A stretch of DNA of 60,325 nucleotides, from NCBI RefSeq assembly GCF_029269265.1, contig NZ_JARIXP010000006.1, positions 104,597 to 164,921 of the forward strand. The letters are read 5' to 3'. The position numbers were made by a program, and so were the translations under genes. The DNA is from Rheinheimera sp. 1928-s (GTDB taxonomy: Bacteria; Pseudomonadota; Gammaproteobacteria; Enterobacterales; Alteromonadaceae). The notes under the pieces were generated by a model. The model was not told the origin of the DNA. It saw only the letters and a list, made by a program, of their open reading frames with translations, and made no database searches. Positions within the stretch are counted from its first letter, which is position 1. Every line of letters starts with the position of its first letter. This document shows, piece after piece, positions 16,441-25,520 of the stretch.

Positions 16441-18459
16441 ATGAAAAAAATTTCCAGCTTAGCGGCGTTTTTTCTGGTGATCGGCAGCAGTGTGGCTGCG
16501 CCGGTTATTTCTCCTGTGCCAAACTTGGTGCAGGAACCACAGCATGCAACAGCCAGTAAACGAGTGACCAATTACTTTACCCGAGAGCATTATTTAGGCT
16601 TACGCATTGACGACGAGTTATCGTCAAAAGTCTTTGACCGCTACCTGAAAAGTCTGGATTTTTTCCGTAACGTTTTACTCAAGTCAGACGTAGACGGCTT
16701 TGAAAAATATCGTAACGAATTTGATAACGGTCTGGCGAAAGGCCAGTTTGATTTTGCCTATCAAATGTTTAATTTAAGTTTGACCCGCCGTTTAGAGCGT
16801 TTTGATTACGCCATCAGTCTGCTGGACAAACCTTTTGATTTCACTCAAAAAGACAGCTACGAGTTTGAGCGTGAAGACGCGCCTTGGGCTGCTGATGTCG
16901 CTCAGTTGAATGAGCTATGGCGTCAGAAGGTGAAATTTGATGCGCTGAACCTGAAGTTAGCGGGTAAAACAGCAGAAGAGACGACAAAACTGCTGAAAAA
17001 ACGCTACGAGAACGCGAAAAAACGTTTATTACAAACCGAAAGTGAAGATGTGTTTCAGATTGTGATGAACTCTTACGCACGCAGCATTGAAGCTCATACC
17101 TCCTATTTATCGCCACGCAACGCTGAACGTTTCCAGCAGGAAATGAATCTGTCGCTGGAAGGTATAGGCGCAGTGCTGCAAAGTGATGATGACTTTACTG
17201 TCATTATGAGTCTGGTGCCGGGTGGCCCTGCTGATATGACGAAAAAGATCAAACCTAAAGATAAAATCATTGGTGTGGCTCAGGGTGAAGAAGAATTTGT
17301 TGATGTGGTCGGCTGGCGTCTTGATGATGTAGTGGATCTGATCAAAGGCCCGAAAGGTTCCACTGTGCGTTTACAGGTGTTAGTGGGCGGCGATGCATCC
17401 AAAGGAGTTCCTACTCAAATTTCTATAGTGCGGGATAAAATCCGTTTAGAAGACAGAGCCGCAAAAGCTGAAGTACTAGAGCCTAAACTGAGTCCTTTGG
17501 GTAAAAAGATTGGTGTGATTAATATTCCAAGCTTTTACAACAACCTGACCGAAGATGTGAAAAAAGAGATTGCCAGCTTAAAGCAGCAGAATGTGGACGG
17601 TATTATCGTCGACTTGCGTGGCAACGGCGGTGGTTCTTTACCTGAAGCTGTGTCTTTAACAGGTTTGTTTATAGAAAAAGGCCCTGTGGTACAAATCCGT
17701 GAATCGGGCAACCGTATCGGTATCAGTCAGGATCAGGATGGCAGCGTATTTTATAACGGCCCTTTAACTGTGATGGTTGACAGATACAGTGCTTCTGCCT
17801 CTGAAATTTTTGCTGCAGCTTTACAGGATTATGGCCGTGCTTTGATTGTCGGTGAACATACCTTTGGTAAAGGTACTGTGCAGCAGCACCGTACTTTAGG
17901 CCGTGTCTACGATATGTTTGAAGAGTCGTTAGGTTCTGTGCAATTTACTATAGCTAAGTTTTATCGTATCGACGGTGGCAGTACTCAGCATAAAGGCGTG
18001 ACTCCTGATATTTTGTTCCCGTCGCCTATAGAACCGGGTGAGTGGGGCGAAAGCAAAGAAGAAAACGCCTTGCCTTGGGATAGTATTCCTCCGGCTCAGT
18101 ATGCGTCTTCTGATGAAATTAAAAAGGCTTTACCTGTATTGCAGAAAAAACATCAGGAGCGTTTCAGCAAAGAAACTGAATACAAATACCTGATGGACGA
18201 TATCGCTTTGTATACCAAAGAAAAAGATGAAAAAACTATTTCATTAAACGAGCAGGAACGTCTGAAGAAAAAAGACGAGAACACAGCCCGTGATTTACAA
18301 CGCGTGAATGAACGTTTAGCACGATTGAAGTTACCAGCTGTGAAAAATCTGGATGATTTACCTGAAGTGCTGGAAAAGCTGGATCCATTGTTGGAAGAAA
18401 CAGCGCAGATCACTGCAGACATGCTAAGTCTGGGTCATCTGGCAAAACGCGCCAATTAA
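16441..18459 (+). CDS. prc: Tail-specific periplasmic protease Prc (Tsp)
   Basis: A 672-residue carboxy-terminal processing protease. It has a signal peptide (about 1-19), an N-terminal helical domain, a PDZ domain (about 230-320; LEGIGAVLQSDDDFTVIM and GWRLDDVVDLIKGPKGS), and the S41 protease domain with DRYSASASEIF and HTFGKGTVQ. The Ser-Lys dyad falls at S452 and K477. A C-terminal DUF3340-type helical region (about 560-660) is rich in Lys/Glu. Prc degrades periplasmic proteins with nonpolar C-termini and trims PBP3 and lipoprotein-linked murein hydrolases. The ATG directly follows proQ by 16 bases, and a long structured hairpin follows the stop. Confidence 0.97.
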   Translation: MKKISSLAAFFLVIGSSVAAPVISPVPNLVQEPQHATASKRVTNYFTREHYLGLRIDDELSSKVFDRYLKSLDFFRNVLLKSDVDGFEKYRNEFDNGLAKGQFDFAYQMFNLSLTRRLERFDYAISLLDKPFDFTQKDSYEFEREDAPWAADVAQLNELWRQKVKFDALNLKLAGKTAEETTKLLKKRYENAKKRLLQTESEDVFQIVMNSYARSIEAHTSYLSPRNAERFQQEMNLSLEGIGAVLQSDDDFTVIMSLVPGGPADMTKKIKPKDKIIGVAQGEEEFVDVVGWRLDDVVDLIKGPKGSTVRLQVLVGGDASKGVPTQISIVRDKIRLEDRAAKAEVLEPKLSPLGKKIGVINIPSFYNNLTEDVKKEIASLKQQNVDGIIVDLRGNGGGSLPEAVSLTGLFIEKGPVVQIRESGNRIGISQDQDGSVFYNGPLTVMVDRYSASASEIFAAALQDYGRALIVGEHTFGKGTVQQHRTLGRVYDMFEESLGSVQFTIAKFYRIDGGSTQHKGVTPDILFPSPIEPGEWGESKEENALPWDSIPPAQYASSDEIKKALPVLQKKHQERFSKETEYKYLMDDIALYTKEKDEKTISLNEQERLKKKDENTARDLQRVNERLARLKLPAVKNLDDLPEVLEKLDPLLEETAQITADMLSLGHLAKRAN

Positions 18460-18468
18460 AATAAAACG

Positions 18469-18516
18469 AAGGGGTCAGAGTGATTGGTTGCAAGCAACCC
18501 ATGACTCTGGCCCTTT
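18469..18516 (+). repeat. GGGGTCAGAGT-type hairpin after prc (terminator or REP-like relic)
   Basis: AAGGGGTCAGAGT (18469-18481) pairs over 13 bases with ACTCTGGCCCTTT (18504-18516), using two G-U wobbles. Inside is the palindrome GGTTGCAAGCAACC (18486-18499). It may end the prc transcript. The GGGGTCAGAGT/ACTCTGACCCC pair resembles the hairpin found beside IS200-like REP-associated transposases as I recall it, but no transposase is here. Confidence 0.5.
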
Positions 18517-18564
18517 GCTCATTACAACAGAAACTGGCTAAAGCCAGTCGTGAAGAGAAGCACC

Positions 18565-20055
18565 ATGGAACAACAACCTGCACCACGCCTTATTAAAGCC
18601 CCCAGTTTTTTAGATGCCAGCATACCGCTTATTGTTTTAGTCGTTTTACTCAGTCTGTCCGTTTACCTCTATGGCAGCGATTCTTCTTATGGTGCCAATC
18701 AAATCGCTTTGTTTGTAGCAGCTTTTGTCGGTGTTGTGATAGGCCTGAAGAATGGTTATGGTTGGGCTGACATTGAACAAGCTATGGTCAAAGGCATTTC
18801 CTTGTCTTTAGGTGCCTTGTTAATACTGTTTTCTGTAGGGGCATTAATTGGCACCTGGTTGTTAGCTGGTACTGTGCCTTCACTGATTTATTATGGTTTG
18901 CAGTTGTTAGACCCATCCTGGTTTTATGCGGCCAGTTGTTTATTGTGCGCCGTAGTGGCCATCAGTATTGGTAGCAGCTGGACTACAGCGGCGACCATAG
19001 GTGTGGCCCTGATTGGTGTAGCTGCGGGCCTGGGGATGTCACCAGCAGTCACAGCAGGTGCTATAGTTTCAGGCGCGTATTTTGGCGATAAAATGTCTCC
19101 TGTCAGTGAAACCACCAACCTGGCTCCCGCTGTTGCAGGTTCAAACTTATTTGACCATATCCGCCATATGACCTGGACTACTGTGCCCAGTCTGATCCTG
19201 GCTTTGATTATTTTTGCCGTGATGGGATTCAACGCTGATGCAGCTGCCGATGACTCTCAAATCCGTGCTATCAGTGATTCTTTACAACAACATTTTAATA
19301 TCAGCCCCCTAATGTTAGTGCCTTTACTGGTATTGATGGCGATGGCTGTGAAAAAAGTACCGGCTTTTCCAACTGTGTTTATCGGCGCTTTGTTAGGTGG
19401 CGTCTGGGCTGTGTTATTCCAGCCGGAGTTGGTGGCTAAAATGGCAGATCCGGCATTAAATGCTTTTCTTGCTACTTTAAAAGTGGTCTGGAGCACCTTG
19501 CATGGTGGTTTTGTGATTGAAACCCAAAATGCGCAGTTGGATAAACTGTTGAATGGTGGTGGTATGGTAAAAATGCTGAACACCTGCTGGCTGATATTTT
19601 CGGCCATGATGTTTGGTGCTGTGCTGGAGCATGTAGGTTTATTGCGTAAGTTTGTTGAAGCTATTTTGCATAAAGCGCACAGCACGGGCTCCTTAATTAC
19701 CAGCACTATTGCTACTTGTATTGCGACTAATATTTTAACTGCCGATCAGTATATGGCGATTGTGATGCCAGGCCGGATGTTTAAAGAAGAGTATGAGCGT
19801 CGTGGTTTAGCGCCGGTGAATTTGTCCCGCACCTTAGAAGACGGTGGTACTATTACCAGTCCATTAATTCCGTGGAATACTTGTGGTGCTTATATGCACG
19901 GCGTATTAAATGTGAATCCGCTGGATTACGCTATGTATGCATTTTTTAACTTGATTAATCCGGTTCTGGCTGTGATCTATGCTTACATGGGCATTAAGGT
20001 ATTAAAACTGACACCTCCGGACACGCCAATTACAGCGGCCGTTCAAGGTAAATAA
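18565..20055 (+). CDS. NhaC-family Na+/H+ antiporter
   Basis: An inner-membrane protein of 496 residues with about eleven to twelve hydrophobic helices. The family signature GSSWTTAATIGVALIGVAAG and the following GAYFGDKMSPVSETTNLAPA, which carry the polar residues for ion exchange, are clear, and a second half-copy appears at TADQYMAIVMPGRMFKEEY and LEDGGTITSPLIPWNTCGAY. It exchanges sodium for protons (some relatives exchange malate/lactate or amino acids). An in-frame GTG at 18550 would add five residues, but the ATG at 18565 is preceded by AAGAGAAG at good spacing and starts with MEQQP, so I chose it. A strong terminator follows. Confidence 0.92.
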   Translation: MEQQPAPRLIKAPSFLDASIPLIVLVVLLSLSVYLYGSDSSYGANQIALFVAAFVGVVIGLKNGYGWADIEQAMVKGISLSLGALLILFSVGALIGTWLLAGTVPSLIYYGLQLLDPSWFYAASCLLCAVVAISIGSSWTTAATIGVALIGVAAGLGMSPAVTAGAIVSGAYFGDKMSPVSETTNLAPAVAGSNLFDHIRHMTWTTVPSLILALIIFAVMGFNADAAADDSQIRAISDSLQQHFNISPLMLVPLLVLMAMAVKKVPAFPTVFIGALLGGVWAVLFQPELVAKMADPALNAFLATLKVVWSTLHGGFVIETQNAQLDKLLNGGGMVKMLNTCWLIFSAMMFGAVLEHVGLLRKFVEAILHKAHSTGSLITSTIATCIATNILTADQYMAIVMPGRMFKEEYERRGLAPVNLSRTLEDGGTITSPLIPWNTCGAYMHGVLNVNPLDYAMYAFFNLINPVLAVIYAYMGIKVLKLTPPDTPITAAVQGK

Positions 20056-20059
20056 TAGA

Positions 20060-20088
20060 AAAGGCCAGTTCAGACTGGCCTTTGTTTT
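20060..20088 (+). terminator. Rho-independent terminator after nhaC-type gene
   Basis: AAAGGCCAGT (20060-20069) pairs perfectly with ACTGGCCTTT (20074-20083) around a four-base loop, followed by GTTTTATT. Confidence 0.85.
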
Positions 20089-20089
20089 A

Positions 20090-20220
20090 TTCGCCGCCAT
20101 CCATGGCGCTCACCCTCCCGGGCCAACGCTTCGCGTCGTTAAAAATTGCTCCGGGTAATTTTTTATGTACAGGATGTACGGTACGTCGGAAATGCAGGAG
20201 CACAATTTTCGACGTTAACA
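20090..20220. repeat. Palindrome-rich element in the pepN leader
   Basis: The stretch between the terminator and pepN is unlike its surroundings. CGTCGTTAAAAATTGCTCC (20134-20152) and GGAGCACAATTTTCGACG (20197-20214) form an imperfect inverted repeat of about 19 bases around a 44-base centre that itself holds GTAC three times. The left part (20090-20125) carries CCATGG and CCCGGG palindromes. This looks like a dispersed intergenic repeat or MITE-like unit, inserted directly before the pepN ribosome site. Confidence 0.5.
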
Positions 20221-20241
20221 TTAACAAAAAGAGAGTTTGTG

Positions 20242-22824
20242 ATGAGCCAGGTATCAAGCCGTCAGGCAAAGAAGCTAAGTGACTACAAAGCCCCAGAATT
20301 TACTATTACCGACGTGGAGCTGAGTTTTGAGTTAAACCCTGAAGCGACATTGCTGACTGCGGTATACCAGCTGCAATCTACCAGTGGTCAGGCTGCGACT
20401 TTAATTCTGGATGGACAAGAACTGAAGTTGTTGTCTGTGTCATTAGATGGACAGTTACTAAATGCTGATTGTTATCAGGTTACTGCTGAACAGTTGATCC
20501 TGCCTGACATGCCAGCCAAAGCACAACTCGAACTTAAAATTGAGTTAAATCCAAAAGCCAATACGGCGCTGGAAGGTTTGTATTTATCCAATGGAGCCTA
20601 CTGCACCCAGTGTGAAGCGGAGGGCTTTCGCCGTATCAGTTATTACCTTGACCGACCTGACGTGTTAGCCCGTTTTACCACTCATATTATTGCTGATGAT
20701 AAAAGCTATCCGGCGCTATTGAGTAACGGTAATCTGGTCAGCTCAACTTTGTTGCCTGACGGTCGTCGGCATGTGACTTGGGTGGACCCATTTCCAAAAC
20801 CAAGTTATTTATTTGCTTTAGTCGCAGGGGATTTTGATTGCTTAAAAGGCAGTTACACCACGTGCTCTGGCCGCGAAGTAGCGCTGGAATTTTATGTTGA
20901 TAAAGGCAATAAAAACCGCGCTCAGTTTGCGTTGGAATCGCTGCAACGCGCTATGTTGTGGGACGAACAGACCTTTGGCCTGGAGTACGATCTTGACATC
21001 TACATGGTGGTAGCGGTCGACTTCTTTAATATGGGCGCGATGGAAAATAAAGGCTTAAATGTCTTTAACAGCAAATACGTATTGGCCGATCAGGAGTCTG
21101 CCACAGACACCGACTTTTTTAACATCGAATCTATTATTGGTCATGAGTATTTCCACAACTGGACAGGCAACAGAGTGACCTGCCGTGACTGGTTTCAGCT
21201 GAGTTTAAAAGAAGGCTTAACGGTATTTCGGGATCAGCAATTCAGCGCTGATATGGGCTCAGCTACCTTAAATCGGATTGATGCGGTGAAAACCATCAGA
21301 ACCGCTCAGTTTGCTGAAGATGCCGGCCCTATGGCCCATCCTATCCGGCCACAGCAAGTGCTGGAAATGAATAACTTCTATACAGTCACAGTGTACGACA
21401 AAGGCGCTGAAGTCATTCGTATGCTGCATACCTTGTTGGGGCAGGACGGCTTCAGAAAAGGGATGGATTTATACTTTAAACGTCACGACGGTCAGGCGGT
21501 TACCTGCGATGATTTTGTCAATGCCATGCAGGATGCCAATAAACGTGATTTAACGCTGTTCAGACGTTGGTATCAGCAATCCGGCACGCCTGAACTGAAA
21601 GTTCATAGCCAGTTTGATGCAAAAAAACGTGAATTTAAGCTTTTAATGCAACAGCATACGCCAGCCACCGCTGATCAGGCCGAAAAAGAGCCTCTGCTGC
21701 TGCCTGTTCGCGTTGAGTTGCTGGTGGAAGGGGTGAGTCTGCCTTATTTGCTGGAAATGACACAACAGCAGCAGGAGTTTAGTTTTGCCGTTAGTCAAAA
21801 ACCCGTGCCTGTGTTATTAGCCGACTTTTCTGCGCCGGTAAAATTGCAGTATCAATACAGCATGGATGAGCTGCTGCAAATAGCCCGCGTTGCCAAAGAT
21901 GGGGTTGCGCGTTGGGATGCCATACAGCAGCTGTGGCAAATTCAGGTGAAAGCCGCTATTGAAGCAAAAAGCTCTGGAGCTGAGTATCAACTGCCTGCTG
22001 CTTTGTTTGAGTTTTATCGGCAGCTGTTGGTCAAGCCTCTGGATGATTTAGCCTTTACTGCTGAATTACTCACAGTGCCAGCTTATGACATGGTGGCGGA
22101 GCAGTTTGATGAAATACCGGTTCAGGATCTGGTGTGGGCGCTGCAAAGTTTTCAGCAGCAACTGGCGACTGAGCTGAAAGATCAGTGGCAACTCTGTTAT
22201 CAATCGTTGCAATCAGAAGCCTATCAGTATCAACAGCAGCAGGTTGCGAAGCGCGCTTTGCGTTCAGTCTGTTTGCATTATCTGGCTTTTGTTGCTGGTA
22301 AGGATGAATTATTACGTCAGCAATACAACAACTCAGACAATATGACCGATCAATTGGCTGTGCTGCGCGCCTGCCGCAGTGCCTCGCATCCGTTATTTGC
22401 AGAATTGATGAGTGCCTTTGAGCTGCGTTGGAATAAAGATGTATTGGTGCTGGATAAATGGTTTAGCTTATCGGCGTCTTACCCTCAGCCATCCGTATTT
22501 GCCACAGTGCAGCAACTGACTGCACATCCACAATTTAGCTGGCAGAACCCGAATCGAGTGCGGGCTGTGTTTGGCGCTTTTTATCAGCAAAACCCTGCTA
22601 TGTTTCACTCTGAAGATGGGCAGGGTTATCAGCTGTTGGCCGATGTGGTACTGAAAATGGACGCAATTAATCCTCAGGTTGCATCGCGTTTAGTCACTCC
22701 GCTGTTATCGTGGAAACGCTATCAAAGTTCGCGCCAGCTGCAGTTAAAGTCGGTGTTACAGACTATGCTGAACAAAGAGTTGAGTAACGATTTGTATGAG
22801 AAAGTGAGTAAGAGCTTAAGCTGA
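20242..22824 (+). CDS. pepN: Aminopeptidase N
   Basis: An M1 aminopeptidase of 860 residues, close to E. coli PepN (870). The GAMENKGLNVFN motif and HEYFHNWTGNRVTCRDWFQLSLKE give zinc ligands H301, H305 and E324 with catalytic E302. The catalytic domain is followed by the beta-sandwich and the large superhelical C-terminal domain (DUF3458-type). It has no signal peptide and works in the cytoplasm on short peptides. The reading frame is open upstream to 20146, but those codons fall inside the palindromic leader element. MSQVSSRQAKKLSDYKAPEF starting at 20242, after AAAAAGAGAG, matches the family N-terminus and was chosen. DUF2835 follows one base later. Confidence 0.96.
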   Translation: MSQVSSRQAKKLSDYKAPEFTITDVELSFELNPEATLLTAVYQLQSTSGQAATLILDGQELKLLSVSLDGQLLNADCYQVTAEQLILPDMPAKAQLELKIELNPKANTALEGLYLSNGAYCTQCEAEGFRRISYYLDRPDVLARFTTHIIADDKSYPALLSNGNLVSSTLLPDGRRHVTWVDPFPKPSYLFALVAGDFDCLKGSYTTCSGREVALEFYVDKGNKNRAQFALESLQRAMLWDEQTFGLEYDLDIYMVVAVDFFNMGAMENKGLNVFNSKYVLADQESATDTDFFNIESIIGHEYFHNWTGNRVTCRDWFQLSLKEGLTVFRDQQFSADMGSATLNRIDAVKTIRTAQFAEDAGPMAHPIRPQQVLEMNNFYTVTVYDKGAEVIRMLHTLLGQDGFRKGMDLYFKRHDGQAVTCDDFVNAMQDANKRDLTLFRRWYQQSGTPELKVHSQFDAKKREFKLLMQQHTPATADQAEKEPLLLPVRVELLVEGVSLPYLLEMTQQQQEFSFAVSQKPVPVLLADFSAPVKLQYQYSMDELLQIARVAKDGVARWDAIQQLWQIQVKAAIEAKSSGAEYQLPAALFEFYRQLLVKPLDDLAFTAELLTVPAYDMVAEQFDEIPVQDLVWALQSFQQQLATELKDQWQLCYQSLQSEAYQYQQQQVAKRALRSVCLHYLAFVAGKDELLRQQYNNSDNMTDQLAVLRACRSASHPLFAELMSAFELRWNKDVLVLDKWFSLSASYPQPSVFATVQQLTAHPQFSWQNPNRVRAVFGAFYQQNPAMFHSEDGQGYQLLADVVLKMDAINPQVASRLVTPLLSWKRYQSSRQLQLKSVLQTMLNKELSNDLYEKVSKSLS

Positions 22825-22825
22825 T

Positions 22826-23047
22826 ATGCGAAAGTACAAATTCAGACTGTTGCTGGATGTTGATCAATGTCTGGCTTTTTATCAGGGCTTGTACACCGAC
22901 GTGGTGGTGCAGGCCGACAATGGCCAGACAGTACAACTGCCACTTCGGTATTTCCGGCCTTACATCAGCCATGCCGGAGTAAATGCGCGTTTTGTATTAA
23001 CCTTAACCGAACAGGGTAAGTTCAGCAGTTTAGAAAAAATAAATTAG
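22826..23047 (+). CDS. DUF2835 family small protein
   Basis: A 73-residue basic protein of the DUF2835 family, recognised by the opening YKFRLLLDVDQCLAFYQG and the central QLPLRYFRPYISHAGVNARF. The family is restricted to gammaproteobacteria, is of unknown function, and commonly sits just downstream of pepN. Here it begins one base after the pepN stop, so it is almost certainly translated from the same mRNA. No signal peptide or membrane segment is visible. Confidence 0.88.
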   Translation: MRKYKFRLLLDVDQCLAFYQGLYTDVVVQADNGQTVQLPLRYFRPYISHAGVNARFVLTLTEQGKFSSLEKIN

Positions 23048-23349
23048 AGTTATTACTTAAAACGCTAACTTAAAACAAAACAGGCAAAATCTGCCACTTT
23101 AGCTATTATTTTCATTCAGTTAGATGATCTTCACTCAACTGGTCAAACCGGATTGGGTGCAACTGGGGTGGTTTAGGCAGTGCAAAGGGAAAAAACTGAA
23201 TAAAAATCAACAGATTTGACTGTTCGCAAGCCTTGCGCCACGATCAAAATGATGTAATGATTTCTTCGATACAAGCTGACCTCCGAGCAGTTGGTTGGCT
23301 CAAAATAAAAAATAACAAAATACCTGCAGGGACAGGGGGGAGATAACGA
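23048..23349. other. Leader region of the DUF1302 module (no gene)
   Basis: These 302 bases hold no credible gene. They contain a FadR-like palindrome at 23137-23153 and a TTGACT hexamer at 23216-23221 that could be a -35 box, though no good -10 box is placed 16-18 bases after it. The ribosome site is GGGGGGAGA just before the ATG at 23350. Confidence 0.6.
23137..23153. promoter_or_regulatory. Candidate FadR operator upstream of the DUF1302 module
   Basis: AACTGGTCAAACCGGAT differs from the FadR consensus AACTGGTCNGACCAGTT at three defined positions. It lies about 200 bases before the DUF1302 start codon. Confidence 0.5.
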
Positions 23350-25500
23350 ATGAATACTAAGCCAGGTGCCTTCGTCAGAAGTACTTTAGCTCTGGGTGTT
23401 GCTTCTGCATTATTGGCCTTGTCGGCCACCAGTGCTCAGGCAGCCACCTTTGATTTCGGTGATGTAGAAGTTGTATTTGACTCTACATTTTCTTATGGCG
23501 CCAGCTGGCGCGCAGAAGATCGTAATTGGGACACCATCAGTAAGGTCAACCACCCACGATTCGATTGGACAAATTACAGCGCATTTACCAATCCGATTTA
23601 CACAAGTTCGCAAATTTGGGCTCAGCCTGGTGCATATTCCAGTAATGGTGATGCGGGTAACCTGAATTATGACAAGGGAGATATGTTCTCCGAAGTGTTC
23701 CGTGGTACTCATGAGTTGTCTATCGCCAAAGGTGATTTTGGCTTTTTTGGTCGTTTCACCTATTTCTACGATTCAGCCTTAATGGACGACGAGGGTGCTT
23801 ACACTAACCCTCTGTCAGGCAACAAAGTTGACCCTTGTGCGGATGATGACGCCCGTGATTTAGCCTGCCGTGATATCCGTTTATTAGATGCTTATGTCTA
23901 TGGCAACTTTGCCTTAAACGATGGTGCAAACCCATTGTCTATTCGAGTGGGTAATCAGGTGCTTAGCTGGGGTGAAAGTACCTTCATTCCTCACGGTATT
24001 AACATCACTCCAGTGGACGTGGGCGTGTTACGTAGTCCCGGTGCTGACTTAAAAGAAGCTTTTATTCCTGTAGGTATGGCATGGGCTTCTTTAGGTTTAA
24101 CTGAAAATCTGACCGCTGAAGTGTTTTATCAATACGAGTGGAAAAATAGTTACCTGCCAGTACCTGGTTCTTATTTCTCTACCAACGATTTTGCTGGGGA
24201 AGGTGGTTACAACCAGAATATCCAACTAGGTTTTGCGGGTAACCCGGATATCGATCTGGACTTCCTGGTGTCTGAGATGAATCTGTTGTCACAGAATGCA
24301 GGGGCTTTACTTGGCGCATTGGCCAATCCGGCTGCACCGGCTTCAGCCAAAACAGCTGCTATAAACGCTATGCTGGCGTACTCCACAAAAGTAACGTTAC
24401 GACCACAAGGCTCTGCCGGTGAAATTGAACCTGAAGACGGTGGTCAATACGGTCTTAAGCTTGAATACTTTTCGTCAGAGCTGAATGATACTGAGTTTGC
24501 TGTTTACCATATGAACTACCATAGCCGTACTCCGTTGATTTCTGGTATAGCTTCAGATTTTGGCTCTAAAGATCCGGTGACTGGCGCCCCACGACTGGAA
24601 GGCGTAGTGCAGTCATTACAGTATCTGGCTGCAAACGTAGGTGGTATCACTAAAGACAATATCGGCAATATGGATGTGTTCTCCAAGGGCCTTATCGAGT
24701 ATCCGGAAGATATTAAGCTGTATGGTTTCAGTTTTAACACCACAGTAGGTGGTACTTCTGTTGCTGGTGAATTGTCCTACCGTCAGGATGAGCCTCTGCA
24801 AATCGATGACGTGGAAATTCTGTACGCTGGTATGCCAGAGCAGTTAGCTAACGCAGGTTTGCGTGGTGAACTGGAAGGCATCAGTCAAATCGGCCGTTTT
24901 GATGGTAACAAAGTAGGACCAGGCGAATTTGCTCAGGGCTACATTCTGTCAGACACCACTCAGGCTCAAATCACAGTGACTCACTTGTTTGGTCCTATGT
25001 GGATCGCTGATAACTTCACTATGTTAGCTGAGGTCGGTGGTATCAAAATTAACGATATGCCGGATCAGTCTGTATTACGCTTAAATGGTCCAAATACAGA
25101 CCGTAGTGGCGGTCCTTTAATTGGTACCATCAATGGTGGTCCGCTGGTGAATAAAGACGGTGTACACACAGCCTTATCTAATGGCGCTGAAACTAACCCT
25201 TTCCCAACAGCATCAGCCTGGGGTTACCGTTTATTAGCTAAAGCGGATTTCAATGACGTGTTTGCTGGTGTCAATATGTCGCATCGTGTGGTGTTTGCCC
25301 ACGACGTGAATGGTATTACACCTGATCCACTGTTTATGTTCTCCAAAGATAAAAAGTCAGTGGGTTACACTGTAGCTTTTGATTATCTGAACCGCTGGTC
25401 TTCTGAGTTATCTTACAATGCCTTCTGGGGTGGTGTAGGTACTACCAACAATACAGCTGACCGTGATTTTGTATCTTTTAACATTAAATACTCTATTTAA
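23350..25500 (+). CDS. DUF1302 outer-membrane beta-barrel protein
   Basis: A 716-residue exported protein of the DUF1302 family. Residues 1-32 are a signal peptide ending SAQA. The mature part starts FDFGDVEVVFDSTFSYGASWRA, typical of the family, and consists of alternating amphipathic strands ending with a C-terminal strand in SFNIKYSI, whose last residues fit an outer-membrane barrel poorly but acceptably. The family is thought to be porin-like, and is found near steroid, alkane or lipid metabolism genes, but no function is established. It is the first gene of a module with DUF1329 (20 bases downstream), a YCF48 protein and an MMPL pump. Confidence 0.88.
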   Translation: MNTKPGAFVRSTLALGVASALLALSATSAQAATFDFGDVEVVFDSTFSYGASWRAEDRNWDTISKVNHPRFDWTNYSAFTNPIYTSSQIWAQPGAYSSNGDAGNLNYDKGDMFSEVFRGTHELSIAKGDFGFFGRFTYFYDSALMDDEGAYTNPLSGNKVDPCADDDARDLACRDIRLLDAYVYGNFALNDGANPLSIRVGNQVLSWGESTFIPHGINITPVDVGVLRSPGADLKEAFIPVGMAWASLGLTENLTAEVFYQYEWKNSYLPVPGSYFSTNDFAGEGGYNQNIQLGFAGNPDIDLDFLVSEMNLLSQNAGALLGALANPAAPASAKTAAINAMLAYSTKVTLRPQGSAGEIEPEDGGQYGLKLEYFSSELNDTEFAVYHMNYHSRTPLISGIASDFGSKDPVTGAPRLEGVVQSLQYLAANVGGITKDNIGNMDVFSKGLIEYPEDIKLYGFSFNTTVGGTSVAGELSYRQDEPLQIDDVEILYAGMPEQLANAGLRGELEGISQIGRFDGNKVGPGEFAQGYILSDTTQAQITVTHLFGPMWIADNFTMLAEVGGIKINDMPDQSVLRLNGPNTDRSGGPLIGTINGGPLVNKDGVHTALSNGAETNPFPTASAWGYRLLAKADFNDVFAGVNMSHRVVFAHDVNGITPDPLFMFSKDKKSVGYTVAFDYLNRWSSELSYNAFWGGVGTTNNTADRDFVSFNIKYSI

Positions 25501-25520
25501 GGGACGAGGCGAGAACCATT

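Noticed and set aside
19257-19706. 149-codon open frame antisense to the NhaC-type gene
   Set aside because: A shadow of a membrane protein gene; its alternating polar sequence shows no domain and there is no ribosome site.
20146-20241. 32-residue extension of PepN
   Set aside because: The codons lie in the palindromic leader element, and the ATG at 20242 has a ribosome site and the family N-terminus.
20087-20269. 60-codon open frame on the minus strand over the pepN leader
   Set aside because: It is a translation of the repeat-like element and overlaps the pepN start; nothing suggests it is expressed.
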